DNA of 64,000 nt from Kribbella aluminosa. Lineage in GTDB: Bacteria; Actinomycetota; Actinomycetes; Propionibacteriales; Kribbellaceae. The notes beneath the pieces were generated by a model. That model had not been told where the DNA came from and ran no database searches. It saw nothing but the letters and a program-made list of their open reading frames with translations. This document shows, in pieces, positions 7,822 through 18,733 of the stretch (position 1 is the first letter of the stretch; the number at the start of each line of letters is the position of its first letter). Made by a program: the position numbers and the translations under genes. The DNA lies in assembly GCF_017876295.1 (NCBI RefSeq), contig NZ_JAGINT010000001.1, positions 806,001 to 870,000 on the forward strand, in the 5' to 3' direction.

Positions 7822-9519
7822 ATGGGTCACGTGGATGTCGCCGGGGTCGGGTACGAGTTGCCGGACGGGCGGGTGTTGCTGGACGACATCACGTTTCGGG
7901 TGGGGGACGGGGCGAAGGTCGCGCTGGTCGGGGCGAACGGGTCGGGCAAGACCACGCTCACGCGGATCATCGCTGGTGACCTGAAACCGCACAGTGGCAG
8001 CATCGCGCGGTCCGGTGGGCTGGGGGTGATGCGGCAGTTCGTCGGCTCCGTGCGGGACGAGTCGACGGTTCGGGACCTGTTGCTGGGGGTCGCGCCGCAG
8101 GCGATTCGGGAGGCGGCGGCCAAGCTGGACAAGGCCGAGCTGGCGATGATGGAGGCCGACGACGAGAAGACCCAGCTCAGGTACGCGCAGGCGGTGGCGG
8201 ACTGGGGGGAGGTCGGTGGGTACGACGCCGAGGTGCTCTGGGACGTCTGTACGACGGCCGCGCTGGGTATCCCGTTCGACCGGTGCCGCTGGCGTGCGGT
8301 GAAGACGTTGTCCGGTGGTGAGCAGAAGCGCCTGGTCCTGGAGGCGTTGCTGCGCGGGCCGGAGCAGGTGCTGATGCTGGACGAGCCGGACAACTACCTC
8401 GACGTACCAGGGAAGCGGTGGCTGGAAGAGCAGCTGCGTACCTCTGACAAGACCGTGCTGTTCATCAGCCACGACCGGGAGCTGCTGGCCAACACCGCTA
8501 CCCGCATCGTGACGGTGGAGCTCGGCGCGGCCGGCAACAACGCGTGGACGCACGGTGGGGGCTTCGCGACGTACCACGAGGCTCGGCAGCACCGGTTCGA
8601 GCGCTTCGAGGAGCTACGGAAGCGCTGGGACGAGGAGCACGCGAAGCTGCGCGCACAGATGCTGATGTACAAGCAGAAGGCGGCGTACAACTCCGACATG
8701 GCGTCGCGGTACCGGGCCTCGCAGACACGGCTGCGCAAGTTCGAAGAGGCTGGTCCGCCGCAGGCGCTGCCGCGCGAGCAGAAGGTCAGCATGCGCCTCA
8801 CCGGCGGCCGTACCGGTAAGCGGGCGGTCGTGTGCACAGCACTCGAGCTGACCGGGCTGATGAAGCCCTTCGACCTGGAGGTCTGGTACGGCGAGCGTGT
8901 GGCCGTGCTGGGGTCGAACGGCTCCGGGAAGTCGCACTTCCTCCGGCTGCTCGCTACTGGCGGCTCTGACCCGGACGTGGAGCACCAGCCGATCGGCGCC
9001 ACCCAAGAATTGCAGAGCCCGATCGCGCCTGTGGCGCACGCGGGCAAGGCGAAGCTCGGTGCGCGCGTAAGGCCCGGCTGGTTCGCGCAGACGCACGAGC
9101 ACCCGGAGCTCCTCGGTAGGACCTTGCTGGAGATCCTGCACCGTGGCGACGACCACCGTGACGGCATGGGGCGCGAGTTAGCCTCACGGAAGCTGGACAG
9201 GTACGAGCTGGCGCATGCGGCCGAGCAGACCTTCGACAGCCTGTCAGGTGGTCAGCAGGCCCGTTTCCAGATCCTCATGCTCGAGCTGTCCGGTGCAACC
9301 CTGCTCCTGCTCGACGAGCCCACCGACAACCTGGACGTCGAGTCCGCCGAGGCCCTGGAGGAGGGCCTGGACTCTTTTGACGGCACGGTCCTCGCCGTCA
9401 CCCACGACCGCTGGTTCGCCCGCGGCTTCGACCGCTACCTCGTCTTCGGCGCCGACGGCTCCGTCTACGAACCGGCCGAGCCCGTCTGGGACGAAGGCCG
9501 CGTCGACCGGGCCCGCTAG
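7822..9519 (+). CDS. ABC-F family ATPase
   Basis: A 565-residue soluble protein with two nucleotide-binding domains and no membrane segments, the ABC-F architecture. Domain 1 has Walker A GANGSGKTT, signature LSGGEQKR and Walker B VLMLDEPDNYLD. Domain 2 has Walker A GSNGSGKSH, signature LSGGQQAR and Walker B LLLLDEPTDNLD. The linker (about residues 255-320) is charged and helical, as in the P-site tRNA-interaction motif. ABC-F proteins act on the ribosome, in translation-stall rescue or target protection against antibiotics. Which of these applies cannot be told from sequence alone. Confidence 0.93.
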   Translation: MGHVDVAGVGYELPDGRVLLDDITFRVGDGAKVALVGANGSGKTTLTRIIAGDLKPHSGSIARSGGLGVMRQFVGSVRDESTVRDLLLGVAPQAIREAAAKLDKAELAMMEADDEKTQLRYAQAVADWGEVGGYDAEVLWDVCTTAALGIPFDRCRWRAVKTLSGGEQKRLVLEALLRGPEQVLMLDEPDNYLDVPGKRWLEEQLRTSDKTVLFISHDRELLANTATRIVTVELGAAGNNAWTHGGGFATYHEARQHRFERFEELRKRWDEEHAKLRAQMLMYKQKAAYNSDMASRYRASQTRLRKFEEAGPPQALPREQKVSMRLTGGRTGKRAVVCTALELTGLMKPFDLEVWYGERVAVLGSNGSGKSHFLRLLATGGSDPDVEHQPIGATQELQSPIAPVAHAGKAKLGARVRPGWFAQTHEHPELLGRTLLEILHRGDDHRDGMGRELASRKLDRYELAHAAEQTFDSLSGGQQARFQILMLELSGATLLLLDEPTDNLDVESAEALEEGLDSFDGTVLAVTHDRWFARGFDRYLVFGADGSVYEPAEPVWDEGRVDRAR

Positions 9520-9763
9520 GGCTGGAGGCACCAGCCGTCGCGGTAGGCGGCCCCAGTGGGCGGCGTTGTTCTCCCAGTACGCCGGGAGTCCCATCAGCAG
9601 GTCCGTGTCGGCGGAGTGATCTCCAGCGCCAGCTGGGTACGACATCACGGCGAGCTGGTTGACGCGCTCGGCGACCTGGCGGAAGTAGTCCTCCCGAGCG
9701 GTACGACGACCAGCAGGACGACCGTGAGCCGGCGCCGGCGGGACCAGGATCGCCGGCGGCGTC
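9520..9763 (-). pseudogene. Remnant of a GH18-like secreted hydrolase gene
   Basis: The reverse strand between the TetR stop and the ABC-F stop reads in one frame EDYFRQVAERVNQLAVMSYP and, further on, LLMGLPAYWENNAAHWGR. This resembles two conserved segments of actinobacterial GH18-like/TIM-barrel secreted proteins (the AVMSYDTA strand and the LLGLPAYHENN strand). The intervening sequence is far too short and no start codon or complete domain remains. I read it as a decayed gene fragment. The family assignment is from memory and weak. Confidence 0.35.
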
Positions 9764-10345
9764 TCACCCGCGCGGCTTCAGACCGTCGTACACGATCCCC
9801 AGCATCCGGTCCCGTACGTCGGGTTCGAGGCCGGCCGCGGTGGCACCGCGGGACGCGCCGATCAGCAGCGCGTAGACCTCGGCGAACCGGACGTCCGGAC
9901 GGACCGCGCCGGTCTTCTGCGCCGCGGTGAGCAGCCCGTCGAACGCCTCCCGCATCCCGCGCCCGGCCGCCCGCGCCTCCTCGCCGGCTGCCGCCCCGGA
10001 CGCGGTCAGCGCCTCGGCGATCGCCAGCTTCGACGCCGACTCCGAGACCACCTGGGTGAAGAACTCGTAGAACGCCGCGCCCGGATCCGCGCTGCCGGCC
10101 AGCTGCAGCGCCCGGTCCCGGAGCCGCTCCAGGCGCAGCGTCAGGACCGCCTCGAGCAGCTCGGTCTTGGTCGCGAAGTGCCGGAACACGGTGGCGATCC
10201 CGACCCCGGCCAGCTTCGCCACGTCGTCCGTGGACGCTCCCGGCGACCGCCCGAAGACGTCGTCCGCCGCCGTCATGATCCTGGCCCGGTTGTCCCGCGC
10301 GTCTGCCCGCACCCCAGCTCCCCTCCGTCGCCCCTCCGAAGCCAT
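9764..10345 (-). CDS. TetR/AcrR-family transcriptional regulator
   Basis: A 193-residue protein. The N-terminal helix-turn-helix (about residues 22-65) contains RARIMTAADDVFGRSPGAST and VAKLAGVGIATVFRHFATKT. The C-terminal ligand domain is helical and anonymous. The start is ATG at 10345, giving normal TetR length. It is divergent from the SnoaL-like gene, and a perfect palindrome in the shared promoter region is the obvious operator, so it probably represses both. Confidence 0.92.
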   Translation of the reverse strand: MASEGRRRGAGVRADARDNRARIMTAADDVFGRSPGASTDDVAKLAGVGIATVFRHFATKTELLEAVLTLRLERLRDRALQLAGSADPGAAFYEFFTQVVSESASKLAIAEALTASGAAAGEEARAAGRGMREAFDGLLTAAQKTGAVRPDVRFAEVYALLIGASRGATAAGLEPDVRDRMLGIVYDGLKPRG

Positions 10346-10376
10346 CAGCCTAGAAGACGCCGGGAACCCTGATCCG

Positions 10377-10396
10377 GTTGTAAACGAAGTTACAAC
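10377..10396. promoter_or_regulatory. TetR operator palindrome
   Basis: GTTGTAA-N6-TTACAAC is a perfect 7-bp inverted repeat, 31 bp upstream of the TetR start and 49 bp upstream of the SnoaL-like start. The core GTAAAC...GTTAC form is common among TetR operators. The binding assignment is inferred from position. Confidence 0.7.
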
Positions 10397-10445
10397 TCCA
10401 TATATTCGATAGTCAGTACTCCGTTTAACTCCTGTGAGGATTCCG

Positions 10446-10901
10446 ATGACTCCTGAAGAGGTCTTCCTGAAGCTGGTCCAAGGCGTCGCCGACCGCGACT
10501 TCGCCGCACTGCCGGAGCTGTACGCCGAGCAGACCGACGTCCGGCACCCGATGCACCCGTACGGCGACCGCCCGCTGCTCAGCCGGGACGCGCTCCGCGA
10601 GCACTTCGGCGGCGTCGGTCCGCGGGTCACCGAGGTGGTGCGCTTCCAGCCGGACAACATCCGCGTGCACCGGACGACCGACCCGGAGGTGATCGTCGCC
10701 GAGTTCGAGTACGCCGGGACGATTCTCGCCACCGGCGAGCCGTTCCGGGTGCCGGCGATCTTCGTCCTCCGGGTCCGCGACGGGCTCATCGTGGAGTCCC
10801 GGGACTACATCGACCACCTGGCGATGATCCGCGCCCGCGGCCAGGTCGACGAACTGGTCGCCCAGCTGATGGAACCGGCGGGCGCCGAGGCCGCGTCCTA
10901 G
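10446..10901 (+). CDS. SnoaL-like/NTF2-fold protein
   Basis: A 151-residue protein with the cone-shaped NTF2-like pattern: an N-terminal helix pair (EEVFLKLVQGVADRDFAALPELY), then FVLRVRDGLIVESRDYIDH, the typical end strand of SnoaL-like ketosteroid isomerase-related proteins. Members act as small-molecule isomerases, hydrolases or binding proteins. ATG at 10446 is preferred over GTG at 10434 because GTGAGGA then serves as ribosome-binding site. It is presumably derepressed when the divergent TetR binds its ligand. Confidence 0.8.
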   Translation: MTPEEVFLKLVQGVADRDFAALPELYAEQTDVRHPMHPYGDRPLLSRDALREHFGGVGPRVTEVVRFQPDNIRVHRTTDPEVIVAEFEYAGTILATGEPFRVPAIFVLRVRDGLIVESRDYIDHLAMIRARGQVDELVAQLMEPAGAEAAS

Positions 10902-10916
10902 TCCGCAGAGGCGCCG

Positions 10917-10958
10917 GATGGCCCCGGACCGAGGCACCAAACCCCGCCCGGGGCCATC
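10917..10958. terminator. Hairpin between convergent genes
   Basis: GATGGCCCCGG (10917-10927) pairs over 11 bp with CCGGGGCCATC (10948-10958) around a 20-nt loop. It lies between the SnoaL-like gene and the oppositely oriented citrate synthase gene and can serve both. Confidence 0.55.
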
Positions 10959-11028
10959 TCCAATTTCAGTACTCCAACCGCCGGCGCCCAGCCTCACCCG
11001 CGCCCGGCGAGTGCAGTGGGGGAGCGGG

Positions 11029-12316
11029 TCAGCGGTCGCCCATCGGGACGTACTGGGCGCCGCGTTCGCCGGTGTAGATCTGCTTCGGGCGGGCGATCTT
11101 CTGGTCGCTGTCGCCGAGCATCTCCAGCCATTGTGCCAGCCAGCCGGACGTCCGCGGGATCGCGAACAGCACGGTGAACATCTCCGGCGGGAACTGCAGC
11201 GCCTCGTAGATCAGGCCCGAGTAGAAGTCGACGTTCGGGTAGAGCTTGCGGGACACGAAGTACTCGTCCTCCAGCGCGATCTTCTCCAGCTCGACGGCGA
11301 TCTTCAGCAGCGGGTTGATCCCGGTCACCTCGAACACGTCGTCGGCGGCCCTTCTTGATGATCTTCGCCCGCGGGTCGTAGTTCTTGTAGACCCGGTGGC
11401 CGAAGCCCATCAGCCGCTCTTCGCCGTTCTTCACGCCCTCGATGAACGCCGGCACGTTGTCGACGGTGCCGATCCGGCGGAGCATCTTCAGCACCGCCTC
11501 GTTGGCGCCGCCGTGCAGCGGTCCGTAAAGGGCGGCGATGCCGCCGGTGACCGCGCTGTACGGGTCGACCTGCGTCGAGCCGATCGCGCGAACCGCGTTG
11601 GTGGACGCGTTCTGCTCGTGGTCGGCGTGCAGGATGAACAGGATCTCCAGGGCCCGCACCAGCCGGTCGTCGGCGGCGTACTTCGGCTCGCTCATCTTGA
11701 ACAGCATCGACAAGAAGTTGGCCGCGTAGCTGAGCTCGTTGTCCGGGTAGACGTACGGCTTGCCCTGCGCGTGCCGGAACGCGAACGCGCCCAGCGTCGG
11801 CATCTTCGCGATCAGCCGGCGGATCTGCAGCGCCCGCGACTCCTCGTTGAAGATCTCCCGCGACTCCGGGTAGAACGTGGACAGCGCGCCCACCGAGGCG
11901 AGCAGCATGCCCATCGGGTGCGCGTCGTACCGGAAGCCCTGCATGAAGGTCTTCAGGTTCTCGTGCACGAACGTGTGATACGTCACGTCGTGCGCCCAGG
12001 CCTCGTACTCCGCCTTGTTCGGCAGCGAGCCGTTCACCAGCAGGTACGCGACCTCGAGGTAGTTCGACTGCTCGGCGAGCTGCTCGATCGGGTACCCGCG
12101 GTACTCGAGGATGCCCTTGTCGCCGTCGATGAACGTGACGGAGGAACGGGTGGAGGCGGTGTTGACGAACCCCGGGTCGTAGGTGGCCAGGCCACCGTCG
12201 CCGTCGGTTGCACTGATCTGCTTGAGATCTGCGGCACGGATGGTGCCATCGGTGATGGCAAGGTCGAAGTCCTTGCCGGTCCGGTTGTCCCGGACGGTGA
12301 GCGACTGTTCGGTCAC
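11029..12316 (-). CDS. gltA: Citrate synthase, interrupted by a one-base frameshift
   Basis: Condenses oxaloacetate with acetyl-CoA at the entry of the TCA cycle. The first frame (GTG 12316 to about 11352) encodes [50 protein letters not shown] and [19 protein letters not shown]. The rest, from [20 protein letters not shown] to the C-terminus, is in another frame. Deleting one base from the CCC at 11349-11351 restores KKAADDVFE, the normal family sequence, and an enzyme of about 428 residues. All else is intact, so a sequencing error or very recent mutation is likely. SD GAAGAGGG precedes the GTG. Confidence 0.9.
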
Positions 12317-12467
12317 GATGCCCTCTTCGGAAGCTGGCGTCATCGCCTGGTTGAATGAGGGTAGATCAGCCGGCGGGACGCGGGTCTGGACTGCAATCTT
12401 CACCGCTAAACTAGTGCGGTCCTCAGCTCGTTCCAAGCCGGGGTCGGTTCGGCGGCGTTGGCTCACT

Positions 12468-12497
12468 TTGACCGCTGCGTGCCGTCGCCGGTATTCT
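12468..12497 (+). promoter_or_regulatory. Promoter of rplM-rpsI
   Basis: TTGACC (12468-12473) and TATTCT (12492-12497) are separated by 18 bp, a good match to the housekeeping sigma consensus, 108 bp upstream of rplM. The long leader may carry regulation. Confidence 0.65.
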
Positions 12498-12604
12498 GGG
12501 CTGCTGTTGTGCGTTTCAGGTCCAGTACAGGCTCATGTCTTGTCGGCCGACCGCTCGCCGACGTCCAGTTCTGTTCAACCTCTGAGAAACGAAGGTCAAC
12601 GACC

Positions 12605-13048
12605 GTGCGCACGTACAGCCCGAAGCCTGCTGACGTCACCCGTGAGTGGCACGTGATCGACGCCACCGACGTCACGCTCGGTCGGCTCGCCGTCCAGATC
12701 GCAACCCTGCTGCGCGGCAAGCACAAGCCGACGTTCGCCCCGCATGTGGACGGTGGGGACTTCGTCGTCGTCGTCAACGCCTCCAAGGTGGCGCTGTCCG
12801 GCACCAAGCGGACCGACAAGCTTGCCTACCGCCACTCGGGTCACCCGGGTGGTCTGACCGCCACGCCGATCGGCGAGATCCTCGACAAGGACCCGCGCAA
12901 GGCCGTGGAGAAGGCCGTCTGGGGCATGCTCCCGAAGAACCGCCTGAGCCGGAAGCTGCTCACCAAGCTGAAGGTGTACGCCGGCCCGGAGCACCCGCAC
13001 ACGGCCCAGCAGCCGAAGCCGTTCGAGATCACCCAGATCGCCCAGTAA
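12605..13048 (+). CDS. rplM: 50S ribosomal protein uL13
   Basis: A 147-residue protein with the full uL13 pattern: [46 protein letters not shown] and [20 protein letters not shown]. It is an early assembly protein of the 50S subunit. Start is GTG at 12605 ([15 protein letters not shown]). An in-frame ATG at 12458 lies upstream of the predicted promoter and is rejected. It is followed 35 bp later by rpsI. Confidence 0.97.
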   Translation: MRTYSPKPADVTREWHVIDATDVTLGRLAVQIATLLRGKHKPTFAPHVDGGDFVVVVNASKVALSGTKRTDKLAYRHSGHPGGLTATPIGEILDKDPRKAVEKAVWGMLPKNRLSRKLLTKLKVYAGPEHPHTAQQPKPFEITQIAQ

Positions 13049-13083
13049 GCGATCGACGAACCAGGTAAACGAGGATTCACAGC

Positions 13084-13605
13084 GTGAGCGACATCACCAC
13101 CGAGACCGAAGAGCTCGACACCGAGGTCCCCATCGACACCGAGGGCCCGGTCGCCTACACCTCCGAGACCAACCCGGCTCCGGAGCAGCGCGCCGAGACG
13201 GGTCGGGTCGCGGTCATCAACCCGGCCGGCGCCACTGGTCGCCGCAAGGAGGCCGTCGCCCGCGTGCGGATCGTCCCGGGCACCGGCAAGTGGAAGATCA
13301 ACGGCAAGGACCTTGACGTCTACTTCCCGAACAAGGTGCACCAGCAGCACGTGAACGAGCCGTTCGTCGTCGCAGGCCTCGAGGGCTCGTACGACGTGAT
13401 CGCCCGGATCAACGGCGGCGGCATCACCGGCCAGGCCGGTGCGCTGCAGCTCGGCGTGGCCCGCTGCCTGAACGCGGCGGACCTCGAGGCCAACCGCCCG
13501 GGTCTGAAGAAGGCCGGTCTGCTCACCCGCGACGCGCGGATCAAGGAGCGCAAGAAGGCCGGTCTCAAGAAGGCCCGTAAGGCGCCTCAGTACAGCAAGC
13601 GCTGA
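13084..13605 (+). CDS. rpsI: 30S ribosomal protein uS9
   Basis: A 173-residue protein. The C-terminal ~125 residues are uS9 ([39 protein letters not shown]) and end in the basic tail [12 protein letters not shown], whose final Arg touches the P-site tRNA anticodon. The first ~45 residues are an acidic extension ([18 protein letters not shown]) common in high-GC actinobacteria. GTG start behind AACGAGGA. Confidence 0.97.
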   Translation: MSDITTETEELDTEVPIDTEGPVAYTSETNPAPEQRAETGRVAVINPAGATGRRKEAVARVRIVPGTGKWKINGKDLDVYFPNKVHQQHVNEPFVVAGLEGSYDVIARINGGGITGQAGALQLGVARCLNAADLEANRPGLKKAGLLTRDARIKERKKAGLKKARKAPQYSKR

Positions 13606-13612
13606 TCACCTG

Positions 13613-14959
<1,347 letters not shown>

Positions 14960-14966
14960 AATACAC

Positions 14967-14995
14967 CAAGTGCGCCGGATCTCACCGGCGCACTT
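14967..14995 (+). terminator. Terminator after glmM
   Basis: CAAGTGCGCCGG (14967-14978) pairs over 12 bp with CCGGCGCACTTG (14984/5-14995) around a 6-nt loop, followed by CTGTT. It ends the rplM-rpsI-glmM unit and marks the boundary to the accessory block. Confidence 0.8.
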
Positions 14996-15104
14996 GCTGT
15001 TACGGCTGGCAGAGAGCCCGGGACTCAGGCCGCCTTTGCGGAATTTCTTCGTCGCCGGTTGCAGGATTTGTTCCGGTGAACCGCCCCTCCGGCTGGCGTT
15101 TTGC

Positions 15105-15905
15105 TCACGGCCGGAGTTCGGCGAGCCGCCGCTCAGGTGCTGGCGCGGCTTCGGCGAGCAGCTTCGTGTACTCGTGCTGAGGGTTCAGGATCACGGCGTC
15201 GGCGGGGCCTTGTTCGACCACCTGGCCGTCGTACAGGACCATGATTTCGTCGCTGAAGTGGCGGGCGGTGGCCAGGTCGTGGGTGATGTACAGGACGCCT
15301 AGGTTTTCCTCGCGTTGGAGGTTCGCGAGGAGGTTGAGGACTCCTAGGCGGATGGATACGTCCAGCATCGAGACCGGTTCGTCGGCGACGAGGATTGCTG
15401 GTTCCGGGGCGAGGGCTCGTGCGATTGCTACTCGTTGGCGTTGGCCGCCGGAGAGTTCGTGGGGCTTGCGGTGGGCGTAGTCCTCGTCGAGGCGGACTCG
15501 GCGGAGTAGTTCGAGGACGCGCTCGCCGACCTGGTCCTGGTTGAAGCCGGGGTGGTGGAGCTTCACGGGCCGGGCGAGGTGGTGGGCGATCGAGTGGTAC
15601 GGGTTCAGCGAGGCGAAGGGGTCCTGGAAGACCATCTGGACGGCTTTGCGGTACGTCGCTGCCGCCGCGCCGCGGTACCGCATCGGCTTGCCGTCGACCA
15701 GGATCTGGCCGGAAGTCGGCCGCTCGAGCTGGAGGAGGAGCTTGGCGATCGTGGACTTGCCGGAGCCGGACTGGCCGACCAGCGCGATCGTCCGGCCGGG
15801 CTGCAGTTCGAAGCTGACCTGGTCGACCGCGCGCAGGCGTGTTGTCCGCAGCCCGTTGCGCAGCCGGTACTCCTTCACCACCTCACGCATCTCGAGCACA
15901 CTCAC
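15105..15905 (-). CDS. ABC transporter ATP-binding protein, OppF/DppF type
   Basis: A 266-residue cytoplasmic ATPase with Walker A GQSGSGKST, Q-loop VFQDPFASLNPYHSI, signature ELSGGQRQR and Walker B AILVADEPVSMLD, the sequence style of the OppF/DppF subfamily (PFASLNP; DEPVSMLDVSIR). It is the last gene of a five-gene ABC operon on the reverse strand. It has diverged N- and C-termini and lacks the usual C-terminal oligopeptide domain Cys cluster. Confidence 0.92.
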   Translation of the reverse strand: MSVLEMREVVKEYRLRNGLRTTRLRAVDQVSFELQPGRTIALVGQSGSGKSTIAKLLLQLERPTSGQILVDGKPMRYRGAAAATYRKAVQMVFQDPFASLNPYHSIAHHLARPVKLHHPGFNQDQVGERVLELLRRVRLDEDYAHRKPHELSGGQRQRVAIARALAPEPAILVADEPVSMLDVSIRLGVLNLLANLQREENLGVLYITHDLATARHFSDEIMVLYDGQVVEQGPADAVILNPQHEYTKLLAEAAPAPERRLAELRP

Positions 15906-15954
15906 ACCTGCACCTCGCTTCGCTCGGCTCCGGTGCCGGCTGTTGATCGCTCGC

Positions 15955-16814
<860 letters not shown>

Positions 16815-16818
<4 letters not shown>

Positions 16819-17723
16819 GCCGGCACGCTCCACTGGTTGCGTTCGGCCCGGGTCTGCGAGCGCAGTTTCGGGTTGATGATCTCGTCGATCGAGAAGTTGA
16901 TCAGCGACAGCGCCGCGCCGAACAGCGCGATCGCCAGCCCCGGCGGCGCGAACCACCACCAGGCGCCGAGCCGGAGCGCCAGCCCGTTCTGGGCGTAGAA
17001 CAGCATCGTGCCCCAGGTGAACGAGCCGGACGCGCCGAGCCCGAGGAAGGACAGCCCGGCCTCGCCGAGGATGGCGAAGATCACCGCGAACACCACCTGT
17101 GAGGCGAGCAGCGGGACCAGGTTCGGCAGGATCTCGACCAGCAGGATCCGCCAGCGTTTCTCGCCGCCGATCCGTGCCGCCAGCACGTAGTCGCGGCTGC
17201 GCACGCTGAGCGTGAACCCGCGCAGTACCCGGGCGGACCCGGCCCAGCTGGTGATCGCGAGTACGGCGGCCACCAGCCAGATCGACTTGTTCGGTACGTA
17301 GCTGGAGATCACGATCACCAGCGGCAGCCCGGGGATCACCAGCATGATGTTGGTGAGCAGCGAGAACGCCTCGTCCGTCCAGCCGCCGACGAACGCGCCG
17401 ACGACGCCGAAGAACGAGGACAGCAGCAGCGTGATCGCACCGACCACGACGCCGATGATCAGCGAGCCGCGGGTGGCGTACGCGAGCTGGGCGAAGACGT
17501 CCTGCCCGCTCTGCGTCGTACCGAGCAGGAAACCGTTCCCCGGCCCGGTCAGCCCGATGTCGCGGACCGTCGACGGATTGCCGACCAGCAGCGGGCCGAG
17601 CACGCCGAACAGGATGATCAGCCCGGCGATGCCCAGACCGACCGCCAGCTTGAGGGTCATCGGAGGCAGCCGGCGCCGGGACGGGGTCGCGACGGCGACC
17701 GCCCCTTCAGTAGTGACAGTCAT
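16815..17723 (-). CDS. ABC transporter permease, OppC/DppC type
   Basis: A 302-residue inner-membrane protein with about six hydrophobic segments, the first at about residues 26-48. The cytoplasmic EAA loop lies around LAARIGGEKRWRILLVEILP, and GEAGLSFLGLG is diagnostic of the DppC/OppC permeases. The N-terminal LLGTTQSGQDVFAQLAYATR matches the family's GTDxxGRDxxS region. It forms the translocation pore with the DppB-type partner. Confidence 0.92.
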
Positions 17724-17734
17724 GGAGCCCTTCC

Positions 17735-18724
17735 TCAGGACCGCGCACGCGTGCGGGGGTCGATGACGCCGTACAGGAGGTCGACGAGCAGGTTCGCGCC
17801 GAGGACGGCGAGCGTGATGATCAGGAAGACGCCCTGCATCAGCGCGTAGTCGTTGTTGCCGACGGCAAGCAGCAGCGCGGACCCGATCCCCGGGTAGGAG
17901 AACACCGCCTCGGTCACGATCGACCCGGCGACCACGAACCCGAGCGAGATCGCGAATCCGGAAACCGACGGCAGAATCGCGTTCCGGGCGACGTACCGGG
18001 ACCGGATCCGGCGAGGCGTCAGGCCCTTCGCCTCCGCGGTCACGACGAAGTCCTCGGACAACGTCGAGACCATCATGTTCCGCATCCCGAGCATCCAGCC
18101 GCCGATCGACGAGATGACGATCGTCAGCGCGGGCAGCGCGCCGTGGTAGAGCACCGACTGCAGGAACGGCAGGCTCCAGCTGGGCGTCACGGAGTACACG
18201 TCGTACCCGCCGCTCAGCGGGAAGACCGGCCAGGTGCTGGCGAGCAGGAAGAGCAGTAACAGCGCCAGCCAGAAGTACGGGACCGACTGCAGCATCGTGG
18301 TGAACGGGATCAGGTTGTCGATCCAGGATCCGCGCCGCCAGCCGGCCGCGCGGCCGAGCAGGATCCCGATCGCGAACGAGATCACGGTCGCGATCCCGAT
18401 CAGCCCGACGGTCCAGGGCAGCGTCTGCCCGATCACCTGGGAGACCGGCGCCGGGAAGTACGCGATCGACGTACCGAGGTCGCCGGTGACCAGGTGGTGC
18501 AGATAACGCCAGTACTGCGTCCAGAGGGACGAGCTGGTGTCCGTGCCGAGCAGCGCCTGGATCGCCGCCCGGGTCGTCGGCGTGACCGGGCCTTTCGTCG
18601 CGAGCTTGGACAGCATCAGGTCGACCGGATTCCCCGGCATCAGCCGGGGAATCAGGAAGTTCAGCGTCAGCGCCGCCCACAGCGCGACCACGTAGAAGGC
18701 GAGTTTCCGCAGCAGATAGCGCAC
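17735..18724 (-). CDS. ABC transporter permease, OppB/DppB type
   Basis: A 329-residue inner-membrane protein starting MRYLLRKLAFYVVALWAALTL, with PRLMPGNPVD near the first membrane helix, a family hallmark. The EAA loop is in VVTAEAKGLTPRRIRSRY, and the C-terminal VFSYPGIGSALLLAV is typical. It lies 9 bp after the binding-protein gene and 11 bp before the second permease gene. Opp/Dpp-type systems with such a regulator often carry oligosaccharides in actinobacteria and Thermotoga. Confidence 0.92.
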   Translation of the reverse strand: MRYLLRKLAFYVVALWAALTLNFLIPRLMPGNPVDLMLSKLATKGPVTPTTRAAIQALLGTDTSSSLWTQYWRYLHHLVTGDLGTSIAYFPAPVSQVIGQTLPWTVGLIGIATVISFAIGILLGRAAGWRRGSWIDNLIPFTTMLQSVPYFWLALLLLFLLASTWPVFPLSGGYDVYSVTPSWSLPFLQSVLYHGALPALTIVISSIGGWMLGMRNMMVSTLSEDFVVTAEAKGLTPRRIRSRYVARNAILPSVSGFAISLGFVVAGSIVTEAVFSYPGIGSALLLAVGNNDYALMQGVFLIITLAVLGANLLVDLLYGVIDPRTRARS

Positions 18725-18733
18725 GGCCGCGCC

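Noticed and set aside
12458..12604. Upstream in-frame ATG that would lengthen rplM by 49 codons
   Set aside because: It lies before the predicted -35 and the extra residues are not part of uL13. The GTG at 12605 gives the conserved N-terminus.
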